Positions 16,802 through 27,254 are shown, counted from the first letter of the stretch. The stretch: DNA of 64,000 nucleotides from Nocardia terrae (GCF_009760405.1 NZ_WRPP01000001.1:744001-808000); one strand, 5' to 3'. The notes: generated from the sequence alone by a model not told the origin. A program made the numbers and translations.

Positions 16802-17581
16802 ATGTCTCCCACAGCTCAGGAAGTCGCCGAGGATCTCACCGACCTACATCCGCCCACCCTGGGCCGCAAGGTATTCGCCGAGGCGCTGGGCACTTTCGTG
16901 CTGGTCCTCGGCGGTGTCGGCACCGCGGTGCTGGCGGGCGACCGGGTGGGCGCGCTGGGCGTGGCCCTGGCCTTCGGCCTTACTCTGCTGTTCCTGGTCT
17001 ACTCGATCGGCCCGATCTCCGGCTGCCACGTCAATCCCGCGGTCACCGTCGGCCAGCTGCTGCTGGGGCGGGTGAACCTCGTGGTGGCGGCGGCCTATTG
17101 GATCGCGCAGGTCATCGGCGGCCTGGCCGCGGGCGCGGTCGTCTACGCCGTCGCCAAGAATCTGCCCTCCTACGATCGCGCGAAAGACGGCCTGGGAGCG
17201 AACGGTTGGGGCGCGCACAGCCCCTCCAAGGTGGTGCTCGGCGAGGTCACCACCAACGGCTACGGCCTGGCCGCCGCCATCACCGTCGAGGTCATCCTGA
17301 CCGCCCTGCTGGTCTTCGTGGTCCTGGCCTCCACCGACCAGCTCTCCGACATCCCGCTGGCGGGCCTGTCGATCGGCTTCACCCTCGCCGTCATCCACCT
17401 CATCTCGATCCCGGTCGACAACACCTCGGTGAACCCCGCCCGCAGCCTCGCCGTCGCCTTCTACCAGGACGGCGCCCCCGCCCAGCTGTGGGTCTTCATC
17501 GTCTTCCCGCTGATCGGCGGGGTCCTGGGATCGCTGGTCTACGGGATGATCTACGGCCGCTCCCGCAACCTGGTGAGCTGA
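16802..17581 (+). CDS. MIP-family aquaporin
   Basis: A 259-residue channel with six membrane helices and the two half-helix motifs HVNPAVTVG and SVNPARSLA that form the pore. The Arg after the second NPA is the selectivity-filter residue. The preceding VIHLISIPVDNTS places a His in the filter, which favours a water-selective AqpZ-type channel over a glycerol facilitator. A 25-residue cytosolic N terminus precedes helix 1 and about 45 extra residues sit between helices 3 and 4. It starts 31 bases after the transglutaminase gene, with GGAAGG as ribosome-binding site. Confidence 0.92.
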   Translation: MSPTAQEVAEDLTDLHPPTLGRKVFAEALGTFVLVLGGVGTAVLAGDRVGALGVALAFGLTLLFLVYSIGPISGCHVNPAVTVGQLLLGRVNLVVAAAYWIAQVIGGLAAGAVVYAVAKNLPSYDRAKDGLGANGWGAHSPSKVVLGEVTTNGYGLAAAITVEVILTALLVFVVLASTDQLSDIPLAGLSIGFTLAVIHLISIPVDNTSVNPARSLAVAFYQDGAPAQLWVFIVFPLIGGVLGSLVYGMIYGRSRNLVS

Positions 17582-17608
17582 CAACTCTCGGTTCAGTGTG
17601 GAAAGGGC

Positions 17609-18190
17609 CTAATGCCAGTGGTATTCGGCGCAGAGCCGATGTGCCACCTTGTCGAAGGTCTTGCGCGGCAGGATCGCGCCCTCGCGGCGGATGCCCATCT
17701 CGGGGACGTCGAGGACGCGATCCAGCCGGACCCAGCTGTCGCGGCCCGCGCTGTCCCACGCCCCGGAACCGATGCCCACCCAGTTGTCGTGGTGGGCGTG
17801 GTCGGCGTTCGAGGAGAGCATGAGGCCCAGCAGTGTCTTGCCGTCGCGGCCGACCACCAGGACCGGGCGGTCCTTGCCGTTGGCGGGGTCCTCCTCGTAA
17901 GGGACCCAGGTCCACACGATCTCACCCGGATCGGCGCGGCCGTCCAATTGCGGGCTGTAGACGATCTGCCGCGCGCGTTCGTGGGAGGGGACTCCCGCCG
18001 AGGAGGTCGGGCGGACGTTCACTCCCGGCCCCTGCCGCGGCGTACCCATCGCCTTCAGCGCGCGGTCCCACATCGTGGACTGACGCACCCGCCCGATCAA
18101 CTTCGGGGCTTGATTCGTCACGAGCTGGGTCCCCTGCTCTTTAGCCACGATCCCCAACTGCTTCCCCAGAGCGTTCCACCTGCCGGCCAT
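17609..18190 (-). CDS. PemK/MazF-like family protein
   Basis: A 193-residue protein: a ~75-residue N-terminal region unique to this actinobacterial group (MAGRWNALGKQLGIVAKEQG), then an SH3-like PemK/MazF domain. Visible there are EIVWTWVPYEEDP, then KDRPVLVVGR and DSWVRLDRVLDVP. No antitoxin gene is adjacent, and the long N terminus and conserved position beside lepA argue against a typical toxin. A housekeeping RNase or RNA-binding role is possible. ATG 18190 is supported by a leaderless -10; the same frame is open far upstream only as lepA antisense. Confidence 0.75.
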   Translation of the reverse strand: MAGRWNALGKQLGIVAKEQGTQLVTNQAPKLIGRVRQSTMWDRALKAMGTPRQGPGVNVRPTSSAGVPSHERARQIVYSPQLDGRADPGEIVWTWVPYEEDPANGKDRPVLVVGRDGKTLLGLMLSSNADHAHHDNWVGIGSGAWDSAGRDSWVRLDRVLDVPEMGIRREGAILPRKTFDKVAHRLCAEYHWH

Positions 18191-18197
18191 GGTCCGC

Positions 18198-18203
18198 AGC
18201 CTA
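18198..18203 (-). promoter_or_regulatory. -10 hexamer TAGGCT for the PemK-like gene (leaderless)
   Basis: On the minus strand TAGGCT ends 7 bases before ATG 18190. Confidence 0.5.
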
Positions 18204-18303
18204 ACGGCGTACCACGCGATTCTCATCCGCACCGGATTCGCCTGCGGCGATGGGTCGTTCGCGGGTGTGGAATGCCCGGGCGAGGACATCCGGTCCAGCA
18301 CCG

Positions 18304-18309
18304 TAGACT
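18304..18309 (+). promoter_or_regulatory. -10 hexamer TAGACT for lepA
   Basis: TAGACT fits TANNNT and would give a short leader of about 30 bases ahead of GTG 18347. No clear -35 is seen. Confidence 0.4.
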
Positions 18310-18346
18310 TGCACGTTGACATGCCGCTGTTTCGCCATGCCGAGGA

Positions 18347-20197
<1,851 letters not shown>

Positions 20198-20222
20198 CGC
20201 ACGCGCACTCTCGCTGGCTCCC

Positions 20223-20252
20223 GTGCCCCGCTGCCTGTCGGCAGCGGGGCAC
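20223..20252 (+). terminator. stem-loop terminator after lepA
   Basis: A perfect 13-bp stem (GTGCCCCGCTGCC, 20223-20235, pairing with 20240-20252) with a 4-base loop lies 25 bases after the lepA stop. It has no T-run, as is common for actinobacterial terminators. The G-rich tandem array starts two bases later. Confidence 0.65.
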
Positions 20253-20253
20253 A

Positions 20254-20437
20254 GTGCTGGGTGGGTTGGGGTAGCTCTCGTGCTGGGTGGGTTGGGGTAG
20301 CTCTCGTGCTGGGTGGGTTGGGGTAGCTCTCGTGCTGGGTGGGTTGGGGTAGCTCTCGTGCTGGGTGGGTTGGGGTAGCTCTCGTGCCGGGTGGGTTGGG
20401 GAAGCTCTCGTGCTGGGTGGGGGAGGGGGAAGGTCCC
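20254..20437 (+). repeat. 26-bp G-rich tandem repeat array
   Basis: Five perfect contiguous copies of a 26-bp unit occupy 20254-20383; the unit begins GTGCTGGGTGGGTTGGGGTA and ends GCTCTC. A sixth copy with two changes is at 20384-20409, and decayed copies continue to about 20437 and beyond. Each unit holds three G-tracts (GGGTGGGTTGGGG) all on the plus strand, so the array can form G-quadruplexes. There are no spacers and the unit is not a multiple of three, so it is neither a CRISPR nor a coding repeat. Confidence 0.9.
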
Positions 20438-20721
20438 GTGCTGGGCGGGGTGAGTTGGTCTCTCGGCTGGGTGTGGGTGGTTCCTGCGCCGGGCGAGGTG
20501 AAGTGCTTTCCCGGCTGGATGGGGTGCCCGCTAACCCCTCGGCAGAGAGGCAAGCTACTGCTAGGGTTCGGGGACTTATTGGTCGCCGGTCGGGCGCAAG
20601 GTTCGGTATGCACCCCGAAAATGGGTCTTCCGTCCTGATATGCAGGGTGACAAGCTATGTGACGCACCGCTGTGCACACCGTCCCCTACCAGGCGGATGT
20701 GACAGACCGGATAACCGGAAA
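20438..20721. other. non-coding stretch between the tandem array and the Pro/Ala-rich gene
   Basis: The first ~90 bases are G-rich and look like diverged array copies (repeated GCTGGGTG-like words). After about 20530 the composition becomes ordinary, with no convincing ORF, hairpin or RNA gene. Confidence 0.5.
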
Positions 20722-20727
20722 TAGGGT
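20722..20727 (+). promoter_or_regulatory. -10 hexamer TAGGGT for the Pro/Ala-rich protein-dynamin operon
   Basis: TAGGGT fits TANNNT and would give a leader of about 60 bases before ATG 20793. It is the best promoter-like site between the repeat array and the operon. Confidence 0.35.
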
Positions 20728-20792
20728 GTGAAACGAGTTTGGTTCGGTGGTCCGCGCGGACGGATCGCCGGAGCCCTGAGAGCGGAGCCTGT

Positions 20793-23021
20793 ATGACACG
20801 TGATCTGCCCCTCGACGACGCTTCCGGTGCCGACGACAAAGGCGGGGACGCCGCCTACCGCATTGCCGACGGTGTCGCGCGCGTGGCCAGGGCAGGCGCG
20901 TATGTCACCGGCGGCGCGCTGATCGCCGCGGGCGGCAGCCGCGGCGGCACCCCGGCCATCACCCACGACTCCAAGAGCGTCGGCTGGTCGCAGGTCAACG
21001 ACCCGCAGCCGCAGGCTCCCAGCCCGACCATCACCTTCCCGGACCTGACCCCCGAATCGGCGCCCCCGATGCACCACGGACCCGTCGGCGGCGTCGAACC
21101 GGTGAACGCGCCCTTCGCGCACCTCGACAGCTTCGAGCACGGCACCGACGCGGGCCTGTTCCCGACCTCGTTCGATCCGATGTCGCAGAGCGTTCCCCCG
21201 GTGTCCGGCTTCCACGGACTCGGCCTGACCGACGGTGACACCAGCGTCGCGGGACTGCACCCGGGCTGGACTCTGCCCACCGAGGAGAGCGGCCAGCCCG
21301 GCGCCCCGGCCGAATCGCATCTGGCGACTCCCGAACTGCCGCAGTCGAATTTCCTGCAGAGCCTGACGGGCCTGCCGGGGATGTCCGGCCTGCCCGGTTT
21401 CGGCCTGCCCGGTACCAACGGCATGCACGTGCCCGGCATGACCGGTGAGTCCTTCGCGCCCGCCACCCCCGGCCATCACCCGGGCGCCTTCGACGGCGTC
21501 GGTGGCGCGGACGGCCAGGGCGTCGGCATCTTCGTCGGCACCAACTGGACCGTGGACGCGCACGTCGGCCTCGACGGTGTGTGGTTCCGCTCCGACCTGA
21601 AGGTCGATGTGGGTGTCGGCAACGTGGGCAACCAGTACCACGCCTTCCAGCAGCAGGCGGGCCAGGCCCTCAACCATGTTCCGGGGACCCCCGCGAACGG
21701 CGCTCCGAGCACCTCCACTCCCGGTGCCACCGGGCAGCCGTTGAATTCGGGATCCGCGAGCCCCGCCGGTTCGAATCCCCTGTCGGCCCAGGGTGTCTCG
21801 CCGTCGGCGTCGGCCGCCGCCCCCACTTCCGTTGTGCCCGGCGCGAGTTCGCCCGCCGCCTCCGCCGTTTCACCGTTGAGCGCGTCCACCTCGCCGCTCG
21901 GTGCGCCGAGCCCGGTCGCGGCGACCTCGAACCCGCTGGCCCTCGGCACCCCGGCGGCGTCGGCCCCGGCCGCGCCCGTGGCGCTCAACCCCGCGCCGAC
22001 CCCGGTCGCCGCGCCCGTGGCGCCCGCACCGGTCGCTCCGGCCGTGGTCGCTCCGGCGGCGGTCGCCCAGCCGGTCACGGTGACGCCGCTGCAGACCACC
22101 ATCCAGCCGGACGCCGCGAACCAGCCGATCGCGAATCTGCTGTCCACGCACGGCGGCCCGTCGCCGCTGACCGCGCCCGCGGCCGTCGCGCCCGCGCTGT
22201 TCGACCACGGCAAGCAGCCGGTGCTGGCGAGCGGCGATCCGTCCGCGCCCGGCCACCAGACGACCCTGACGGACAAGCCGGCGCCGCTGACGGCCGCGCC
22301 GACCCCGTCTCCGGCGCCGCACGTGAACACGCCGGGCGCGACCGCGCCGGCGATCACCACCCCGCCCACGATTCCGACGATCAAGGTCCCCGGTGGTCTC
22401 GACGATCTAACCAAGGGCGGCGGTGCGGTGACCACCCCCGCGGTCCCGCCGACCAACACCGGCGGCAGCGACATCACCAAGCCGCACACCCCGACCGACG
22501 AGCCCGGAACCCACGGCGGCACACCGACGGTCACCGTGCCGACCGAGGACAACACGGTGCCGACGCATCAGCCGACCGTCACCCCGGTGCGCCCGACCCC
22601 GGACGTCTCCGTCCCGACGGTCGCGCCGACCCCGGAGGCGCCGACCCATCAGCCCACCGCCACGGTCGCGCCCGCCCCGACGGTCGCTCCGGCCCCGACG
22701 GTGCAGCAGCCCATCACCACGCAGCCGCACATCGACCCGGTGCCGGTGAAACCCATGTCGGACCAGTCCGATTCGAGCCATCACGTGACGCCCGTGGCGA
22801 CACCGATAGCGGACACCCACGTGCTGCCGATCGCCGACTACTCGGACACCCAGGCACTGTCGGTGCACGATTCCGGTCTGCTGCACGATTCCGGTCTGCT
22901 GCACGATTCCGGTCTGCTGCACGATTCCGGTCTGTTCTCCGGTCTCACGCCCGATGCCACGTTCGTCGATGCCCATCACTCCCCGGTGCAGGGTCCGGGC
23001 GATCACATGCTGCTGCTGTGA
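20793..23021 (+). CDS. Pro/Ala/Thr-rich low-complexity protein upstream of a dynamin-like GTPase
   Basis: A 742-residue protein I cannot place in a named family. The first ~50 residues are acidic and then mildly hydrophobic (GAYVTGGALIAAGGS), without a classical signal peptide. Residues ~60-290 are Gly/Pro-rich with one ordered-looking segment (IFVGTNWTVDAHVGLDGVWFRS). From ~300 to 680 it is Pro/Ala/Thr/Val low complexity. The C terminus has four HDSGLL repeats and ends HMLLL. Its stop overlaps the start of a dynamin-like GTPase gene, the arrangement of mycobacterial iniB-iniA, so an IniB-like envelope-stress role is plausible. Sequence similarity to IniB itself is not evident. ATG 20793 has GGAG upstream. 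Confidence 0.75.
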   Translation: MTRDLPLDDASGADDKGGDAAYRIADGVARVARAGAYVTGGALIAAGGSRGGTPAITHDSKSVGWSQVNDPQPQAPSPTITFPDLTPESAPPMHHGPVGGVEPVNAPFAHLDSFEHGTDAGLFPTSFDPMSQSVPPVSGFHGLGLTDGDTSVAGLHPGWTLPTEESGQPGAPAESHLATPELPQSNFLQSLTGLPGMSGLPGFGLPGTNGMHVPGMTGESFAPATPGHHPGAFDGVGGADGQGVGIFVGTNWTVDAHVGLDGVWFRSDLKVDVGVGNVGNQYHAFQQQAGQALNHVPGTPANGAPSTSTPGATGQPLNSGSASPAGSNPLSAQGVSPSASAAAPTSVVPGASSPAASAVSPLSASTSPLGAPSPVAATSNPLALGTPAASAPAAPVALNPAPTPVAAPVAPAPVAPAVVAPAAVAQPVTVTPLQTTIQPDAANQPIANLLSTHGGPSPLTAPAAVAPALFDHGKQPVLASGDPSAPGHQTTLTDKPAPLTAAPTPSPAPHVNTPGATAPAITTPPTIPTIKVPGGLDDLTKGGGAVTTPAVPPTNTGGSDITKPHTPTDEPGTHGGTPTVTVPTEDNTVPTHQPTVTPVRPTPDVSVPTVAPTPEAPTHQPTATVAPAPTVAPAPTVQQPITTQPHIDPVPVKPMSDQSDSSHHVTPVATPIADTHVLPIADYSDTQALSVHDSGLLHDSGLLHDSGLLHDSGLFSGLTPDATFVDAHHSPVQGPGDHMLLL
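22866..22937 (+). repeat. 18-bp coding tandem repeat (HDSGLL) x4
   Basis: Four head-to-tail 18-bp units (CACGATTCCGGTCTGCTG) are near-identical at DNA level; only the last differs (ending GTTC). They encode HDSGLL in the C terminus of the Pro/Ala-rich protein. DNA identity without synonymous drift implies recent slippage or selection for the repeat. Confidence 0.9.
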
Positions 23022-24832
23022 GCGCCCCCGGTCATCAGGTCGCGGTGAAGAATTCCGATGCGCTGGGTCCGCTGGTCGAGCTGGTCGATCGGCTGCTCGA
23101 GCTGACCCATGCCTCGGGCCGGGTGGATCTGTCCGGCCGGCTGGCCATTTCCCGTGCGCGCCTGGTGGATCCGCGGGTGCGGCTGGTCGTGGTCGGCGAG
23201 TCCAAGAACGGTATGAGCACGCTGGTCAACAGCCTGGTCGGGGCGCAGGTGAGCGCCACCGAGGGCCGGCCCAGCGTGCCGGTGATCGCCGAGTACGGTC
23301 CCGAGTCCGCCGCCACCCTGGTGACGGCGGGGCCGGGCGGCAATGCCGAGCGCACCCCGGTGGATCCGCAGGCGGTCGCCGCCGAGCTGGATTCCGGCGA
23401 GGTGATCCGGGCCGAATTCACCCAGCCCAGCCCGCTGTTGGCGGAGGGCTTCGTGGTGCTGGACGCGCCCGGTTCGCCCGGCGACACCCCGGCCACCTGG
23501 TCGCTCATCGCGGCCGCGGACGCGGTGCTCTACGTCGCGGACGCGCGGGCGCCGTTCACCCCCGCGCAGATCGAGCAGTTGCAGCGCATCCAGCAGGTGT
23601 GCCCGACCGTCGTCTGTGTGCTCAACAAGATCGACCAGTATCCGCAGTGGCCGCAGGTGCAGCAGCACGACCGGCAACTGCTCGACGACGCCGGGCTGGC
23701 CTTCGCGGTCGCCCCCGCCTCGGCGCGGCTGCACGAGCACGCCGCCGCCAATGGCGATCAGCAGCTGGACCTGGAATCCGGTGTGCCGCAACTACTGGAC
23801 CACCTGCGCTCCTACGTGCTGGACCGCGCCGACGCGGTGGCGGTGCGCGCCGCGGTGCGCGACATCGCGCTCATCACCGACCATCTGGCCCTGGCGTTGC
23901 GCAGTGAGGCGGAGACGCTGCGGGATCCGCGCCGGCTCACCGTCATCACCGAACAGCTGCGCCGCACCCGCGAGGAGGCCGAACAGCTGCGCCAGCGCAC
24001 CGCCAACTGGCAGGTGACCCTGGCCGACGGCGCGGGCGAGCTGATGGCCGACACCGAACACGATCTGCGGCACCGGCTGCGCAGCCTGATCCGCGAGGCC
24101 GAGGCCGAGATCATGAAGGGCGATCCGGCCAAGGGCTGGGCCGACTTCGGCGCGGATCTCGACGCCAAGATCTGCGAGGCGGTGGAGGAGAACTTCGTCA
24201 TCGCCCACTACCGTTCGGTGGAGCTGGCCGAGCAGGTGGCGGCGAAGTTCCCCGAGAGCGGCATCCCCACCCCCGATCTCAAGCTGGACAGTCCGGGCGA
24301 TGTCGGCGAGGTGCTGGAGCCGGTGGCCGCGCTCGACAAGCTGGACAGCGCCAAACACGGTGTCGTCCAACAGATCCTGACCGCCCTGCGCGGCTCCTAC
24401 GGCGGCCTGCTCATGGTCGGCCTGATCACCAGCCTGCTGCACATGTCGCTGGTGAACTGGTACTCCGGCGGCGCGGCCGTGCTGCTGGGCGTGAACGCGC
24501 TGTGGGACGACCGCAAGGCTCGCCGCCAGCGCCGCCAGGCCGAGGCCAAGATGGCGGTGGCCCGGCTCATGGACGATGTGATCTTCCAGGTGAGCAAGGA
24601 GTCCCGCTACCGGCTGCGCGCGGTGCAGCGCAGCCTGCGCGATCATTTCACCGAGATCGCCACGGCTACCCTGCGTTCGGTGGACGCCTCGCTGCGGGCC
24701 GCGGAGGAGGCGGCGACCGTGGGCTCGGGCGCGGGCCGCGAGGCCCGGCTCACCGAGATCGAACGCTCGCTGGTGCGGTTGCGCGAGATCCGGGAGAACG
24801 CCGACGCGATCGGCGAGAGTCCCTCGTACTGA
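23018..24832 (+). CDS. dynamin-like GTPase with atypical Walker A
   Basis: A 604-residue protein of the bacterial dynamin (IniA/IniC-like) group. The G domain shows a P-loop at residues 60-67 written GESKNGMS, with Met where the family has the phosphate-binding Lys. G3 is DAPGSPGD and G4 is NKID at ~203-206, both intact. A long helical stalk follows, rich in Arg/Glu, then a hydrophobic paddle-like segment (GGLLMVGLITSLLHMSLV, then GGAAVLLGVNALW) and a C-terminal helical hairpin. It should sit on the inner membrane. GTG 23018 overlaps the upstream stop by four bases, so the pair is coupled. Hydrolysis may be weakened or absent; nucleotide binding remains possible. Confidence 0.88.
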   Translation: MSAPGHQVAVKNSDALGPLVELVDRLLELTHASGRVDLSGRLAISRARLVDPRVRLVVVGESKNGMSTLVNSLVGAQVSATEGRPSVPVIAEYGPESAATLVTAGPGGNAERTPVDPQAVAAELDSGEVIRAEFTQPSPLLAEGFVVLDAPGSPGDTPATWSLIAAADAVLYVADARAPFTPAQIEQLQRIQQVCPTVVCVLNKIDQYPQWPQVQQHDRQLLDDAGLAFAVAPASARLHEHAAANGDQQLDLESGVPQLLDHLRSYVLDRADAVAVRAAVRDIALITDHLALALRSEAETLRDPRRLTVITEQLRRTREEAEQLRQRTANWQVTLADGAGELMADTEHDLRHRLRSLIREAEAEIMKGDPAKGWADFGADLDAKICEAVEENFVIAHYRSVELAEQVAAKFPESGIPTPDLKLDSPGDVGEVLEPVAALDKLDSAKHGVVQQILTALRGSYGGLLMVGLITSLLHMSLVNWYSGGAAVLLGVNALWDDRKARRQRRQAEAKMAVARLMDDVIFQVSKESRYRLRAVQRSLRDHFTEIATATLRSVDASLRAAEEAATVGSGAGREARLTEIERSLVRLREIRENADAIGESPSY

Positions 24833-24835
24833 AGG

Positions 24836-24868
24836 GAATCGGCCGCGAAAGCGGCCGATTCTCTTTTT
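24836..24868 (+). terminator. intrinsic terminator of the dynamin operon
   Basis: An 11-bp perfect stem (GAATCGGCCGC, 24836-24846, with 24851-24861) with a GAAA loop is followed by TCTTTTT. It lies 4 bases after the dynamin stop and separates it from the convergent trehalase gene. Confidence 0.85.
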
Positions 24869-24880
24869 CTGGAAGCTTTT

Positions 24881-26959
24881 TCAGCGTCCCGGGTGCGCCG
24901 GGTTGAAGGTGCTCGCGGTGCGCGAGTCCTCGGCCCGGATCACGTGCATCACCGCGTTGATCAACGCCAGGTGGGTGAACGCCTGCGGGAAGTTGCCCAG
25001 GTGCCGTCCGGTGCGCGAGTCGATCTCCTCCGCGTACAGCTTGAGCGGGCTCGCGTACCCGAGCAGCCGCTCGCACAGCTGCCGGGCGCGGGGCAGCTCA
25101 CCGATCTCCACCAGCGCCGACACCAGCCAGAACGAGCAGATGGTGAACGAGCCTTCGTGGCCGGAGAGCCCGTCGTCGGTGGATTCGGTGCGGTAGCGCA
25201 GCACCAGGCCGTTCTCGGTGAGCTCGTCGGCGATGGCCAGCACGGTGGCCCGCACCCGGTGATCGGTGGGCGGCAGGAAGCGGGTCAGCACCACCAGCAA
25301 CAGTGAGGCATCCAGGCTCTCGCTGCCGTAGCTCTGGGTGAACACGCCCGCGGAGTTGACGCCGTTGTCGAGGATGTCGGCCCGGATCTCGTCCGCGATG
25401 TCGTGCCACTTCTTGGCGTAGTCCATCTCCCCGTGCAGCTCGGCCAGTTTCGCGCCGCGATCCAGCGCCACCCAGCACATGACCTTGGAGGAGGTGAAGT
25501 GCTGCGGCTCGCCGCGCACCTCCCAGATGCCGCGATCGGGGTTGCGCCAGTTCTCGATTGCCGCCTGCACCTGCCGTTCGAGCAAGGGCCACAACGTCTC
25601 CGGCACCTGCTGGCGCGATTTCACGTGCAGGTAAACGGAATCCAGGATGGTGCCCCAGATGTCGTGCTGGTCCTGGTTGTAGGCCCCGTTGCCGATGCGC
25701 ACCGGTCGCGCGCCGTCATAGCCGGACAGGTGCGGCAGCTCGGACTCGGTGATCTCGCGCTCCCCGCCGATGCCGTAGAGCACTTGCAGCGGAACGGCTT
25801 TCCCGTCGCCGTCGGTCGCCACATCGTGCAGGAAGGCGAAGAAGTCGTCGGCCTCACGGTCCAGGCCCAGGGTGTAGAGGCCCCACAGCGCGAAGGTGGA
25901 GTCGCGCACCCAGGTGTAGCGGTAGTCCCAATTGCGTTCGCCGCCGGGTGTTTCCGGCAGCGAGGTGGTGGCGGCCGCGAGCAGTGCGCCGGTCGGCGCG
26001 TAGGTGAGGCCCTTCAGGGTCAAGGCGCTGCGCTGCAGGAACCCGCGCCACGGATGATCGGGGAAGCGGCCCTGCGTGATCCACTGCCGCCAGTATTCGG
26101 TGGTCTGCCACATCTTGTCGGCCGCTTCGGCGAAGGTGGTCGGCGGCGGCAGGTCCGACCAGGACAGGGCGACGAAGACCTCGTCGCCCTCCTTCATGCG
26201 GGTGCGAGCGCGCGCCTCCCGGCCCTCCAGGCCCAGCCGCAGGTCGGTGGTCAGGATCAGGGTCGGGCAGCCCTCGATTTCGCACGTGGCGCTGGCCTGC
26301 TCGTAGACGTCGCCGCTGTAGGTCCAGTTGGCCGGACCCTGGTGGAAGTCGAAGGCCGGTTCGCAGCTCATCTCCAGCTCGACCACGCCGTTCACGCATT
26401 TCACGGTGCGCAGCAGCATGTGCTCGGCATCCCAGTCCATGGGGGTGCGCTTGTGGGTGCGGCTGCGGGAGCGGTTGTTGTGCCAGGGACCCAGCACCAG
26501 CGCGTCGCGCACGATGAGCCAGCCGGTCTCGGTCTGCCAAGTGGTCTCGACGATCAGCCCGCCGGGCAGATACCGGCGCGCGGCGGGCACATTGCGACCG
26601 TAGGGGCCGATCCGGAAGTGGCCCGCGCTGCGGTCCAGCATGGCCCCGAAGATGCTGGGGGAGTCGGGGCGTGGCACGCACATCCATTCAACCGAGCCAT
26701 TGCGCGCGATGAGGCAGTTGGTCTCGCAGTCGGACAGGAAGGCGTAATCGTCGATGGGGGGAAACACGGATTTGTGCATACCACCCGCGGGCGAAGGGAG
26801 ATAGGAATCGGCGAGCGAGGGGTCATTGCGGTCGATGCCCTCTCTCGGGGCATCCACCGAGGACGGATCGTCGTAGTCGGCCTCCGGATCGATACCGATC
26901 TCACTGCCGAGCGGGCGGTCGGAGGACTCCGGTTCGTCGTAGGACTCCATAACAGACAT
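24881..26959 (-). CDS. glycoside hydrolase family 15 protein, probable trehalase
   Basis: About 692 residues. An acidic 60-residue N terminus is followed by a beta-sandwich domain (starts SVFPPIDDYAFLSDCETNCL) and an (alpha/alpha)6 barrel with GH15 landmarks: GGERNWDYRYTWVRDSTF, then NQDQHDIWGTILDSVY and GSFTICSFWLV. Mycobacterial proteins of this subgroup at the same locus next to lepA hydrolyse trehalose rather than starch, so trehalase is the better call than glucoamylase. It is cytosolic, with no signal peptide. ATG 26959 or 26950 can be the start; the frame is open to 27391 only because that region is antisense to the next gene. Confidence 0.85.
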   Translation of the reverse strand: MSVMESYDEPESSDRPLGSEIGIDPEADYDDPSSVDAPREGIDRNDPSLADSYLPSPAGGMHKSVFPPIDDYAFLSDCETNCLIARNGSVEWMCVPRPDSPSIFGAMLDRSAGHFRIGPYGRNVPAARRYLPGGLIVETTWQTETGWLIVRDALVLGPWHNNRSRSRTHKRTPMDWDAEHMLLRTVKCVNGVVELEMSCEPAFDFHQGPANWTYSGDVYEQASATCEIEGCPTLILTTDLRLGLEGREARARTRMKEGDEVFVALSWSDLPPPTTFAEAADKMWQTTEYWRQWITQGRFPDHPWRGFLQRSALTLKGLTYAPTGALLAAATTSLPETPGGERNWDYRYTWVRDSTFALWGLYTLGLDREADDFFAFLHDVATDGDGKAVPLQVLYGIGGEREITESELPHLSGYDGARPVRIGNGAYNQDQHDIWGTILDSVYLHVKSRQQVPETLWPLLERQVQAAIENWRNPDRGIWEVRGEPQHFTSSKVMCWVALDRGAKLAELHGEMDYAKKWHDIADEIRADILDNGVNSAGVFTQSYGSESLDASLLLVVLTRFLPPTDHRVRATVLAIADELTENGLVLRYRTESTDDGLSGHEGSFTICSFWLVSALVEIGELPRARQLCERLLGYASPLKLYAEEIDSRTGRHLGNFPQAFTHLALINAVMHVIRAEDSRTASTFNPAHPGR

Positions 26960-27004
26960 CTTCGGCCCGAAGGGCCCGAATCGTCCACCATTGCGACTTC
27001 GGCC

Positions 27005-27010
27005 TAGGCT
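27005..27010 (+). promoter_or_regulatory. -10 hexamer TAGGCT for the 78-aa membrane protein gene (leaderless)
   Basis: TAGGCT ends 6 bases before GTG 27017. Confidence 0.5.
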
Positions 27011-27016
27011 GGGGTC

Positions 27017-27253
27017 GTGCATGCGATCGCAAGTTGGTGGGACAGCGTCGAACTGTGGGTGGCCGGTCTGCCCTTCGTGCCCCAGTTCGCGGTGGTGCTG
27101 GCCGCCATGGTGCCGGTCTGCCTGGCCATCGCCTACCTGCTCGACCGGACGCTGCGGGTGGCGCTGCGCGTGGCCGGACGCGACCGGATCGCCGCCCGCG
27201 AGGCCGCGGTCCCCGCCGCGCAGCCGCAGCGCATCCGGAAGGAAGCCGCCTGA
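27017..27253 (+). CDS. small conserved membrane protein, 78 aa
   Basis: One membrane helix (FAVVLAAMVPVCLAIAYLL, about residues 23-42) is preceded by a Trp-containing amphipathic N terminus and followed by an Arg-rich cytosolic tail. The function is unknown. The position between trehalase and the cys operon is kept in mycobacteria. GTG 27017 is supported by the leaderless -10. The 25-aa ORF that starts one base after its stop may be co-translated. Confidence 0.75.
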   Translation: MHAIASWWDSVELWVAGLPFVPQFAVVLAAMVPVCLAIAYLLDRTLRVALRVAGRDRIAAREAAVPAAQPQRIRKEAA

Positions 27254-27254
27254 G

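Noticed and set aside
17609..18190. Active toxin-antitoxin module
   Set aside because: No antitoxin gene is adjacent, the protein has a long extra N-terminal region, and the gene holds a conserved place beside lepA.
20254..20437. CRISPR array
   Set aside because: The 26-bp units are contiguous with no unique spacers, and no cas gene is present.
25403..27007. 534-aa open frame on the plus strand
   Set aside because: Antisense to the GH15 trehalase gene; no recognisable protein features.
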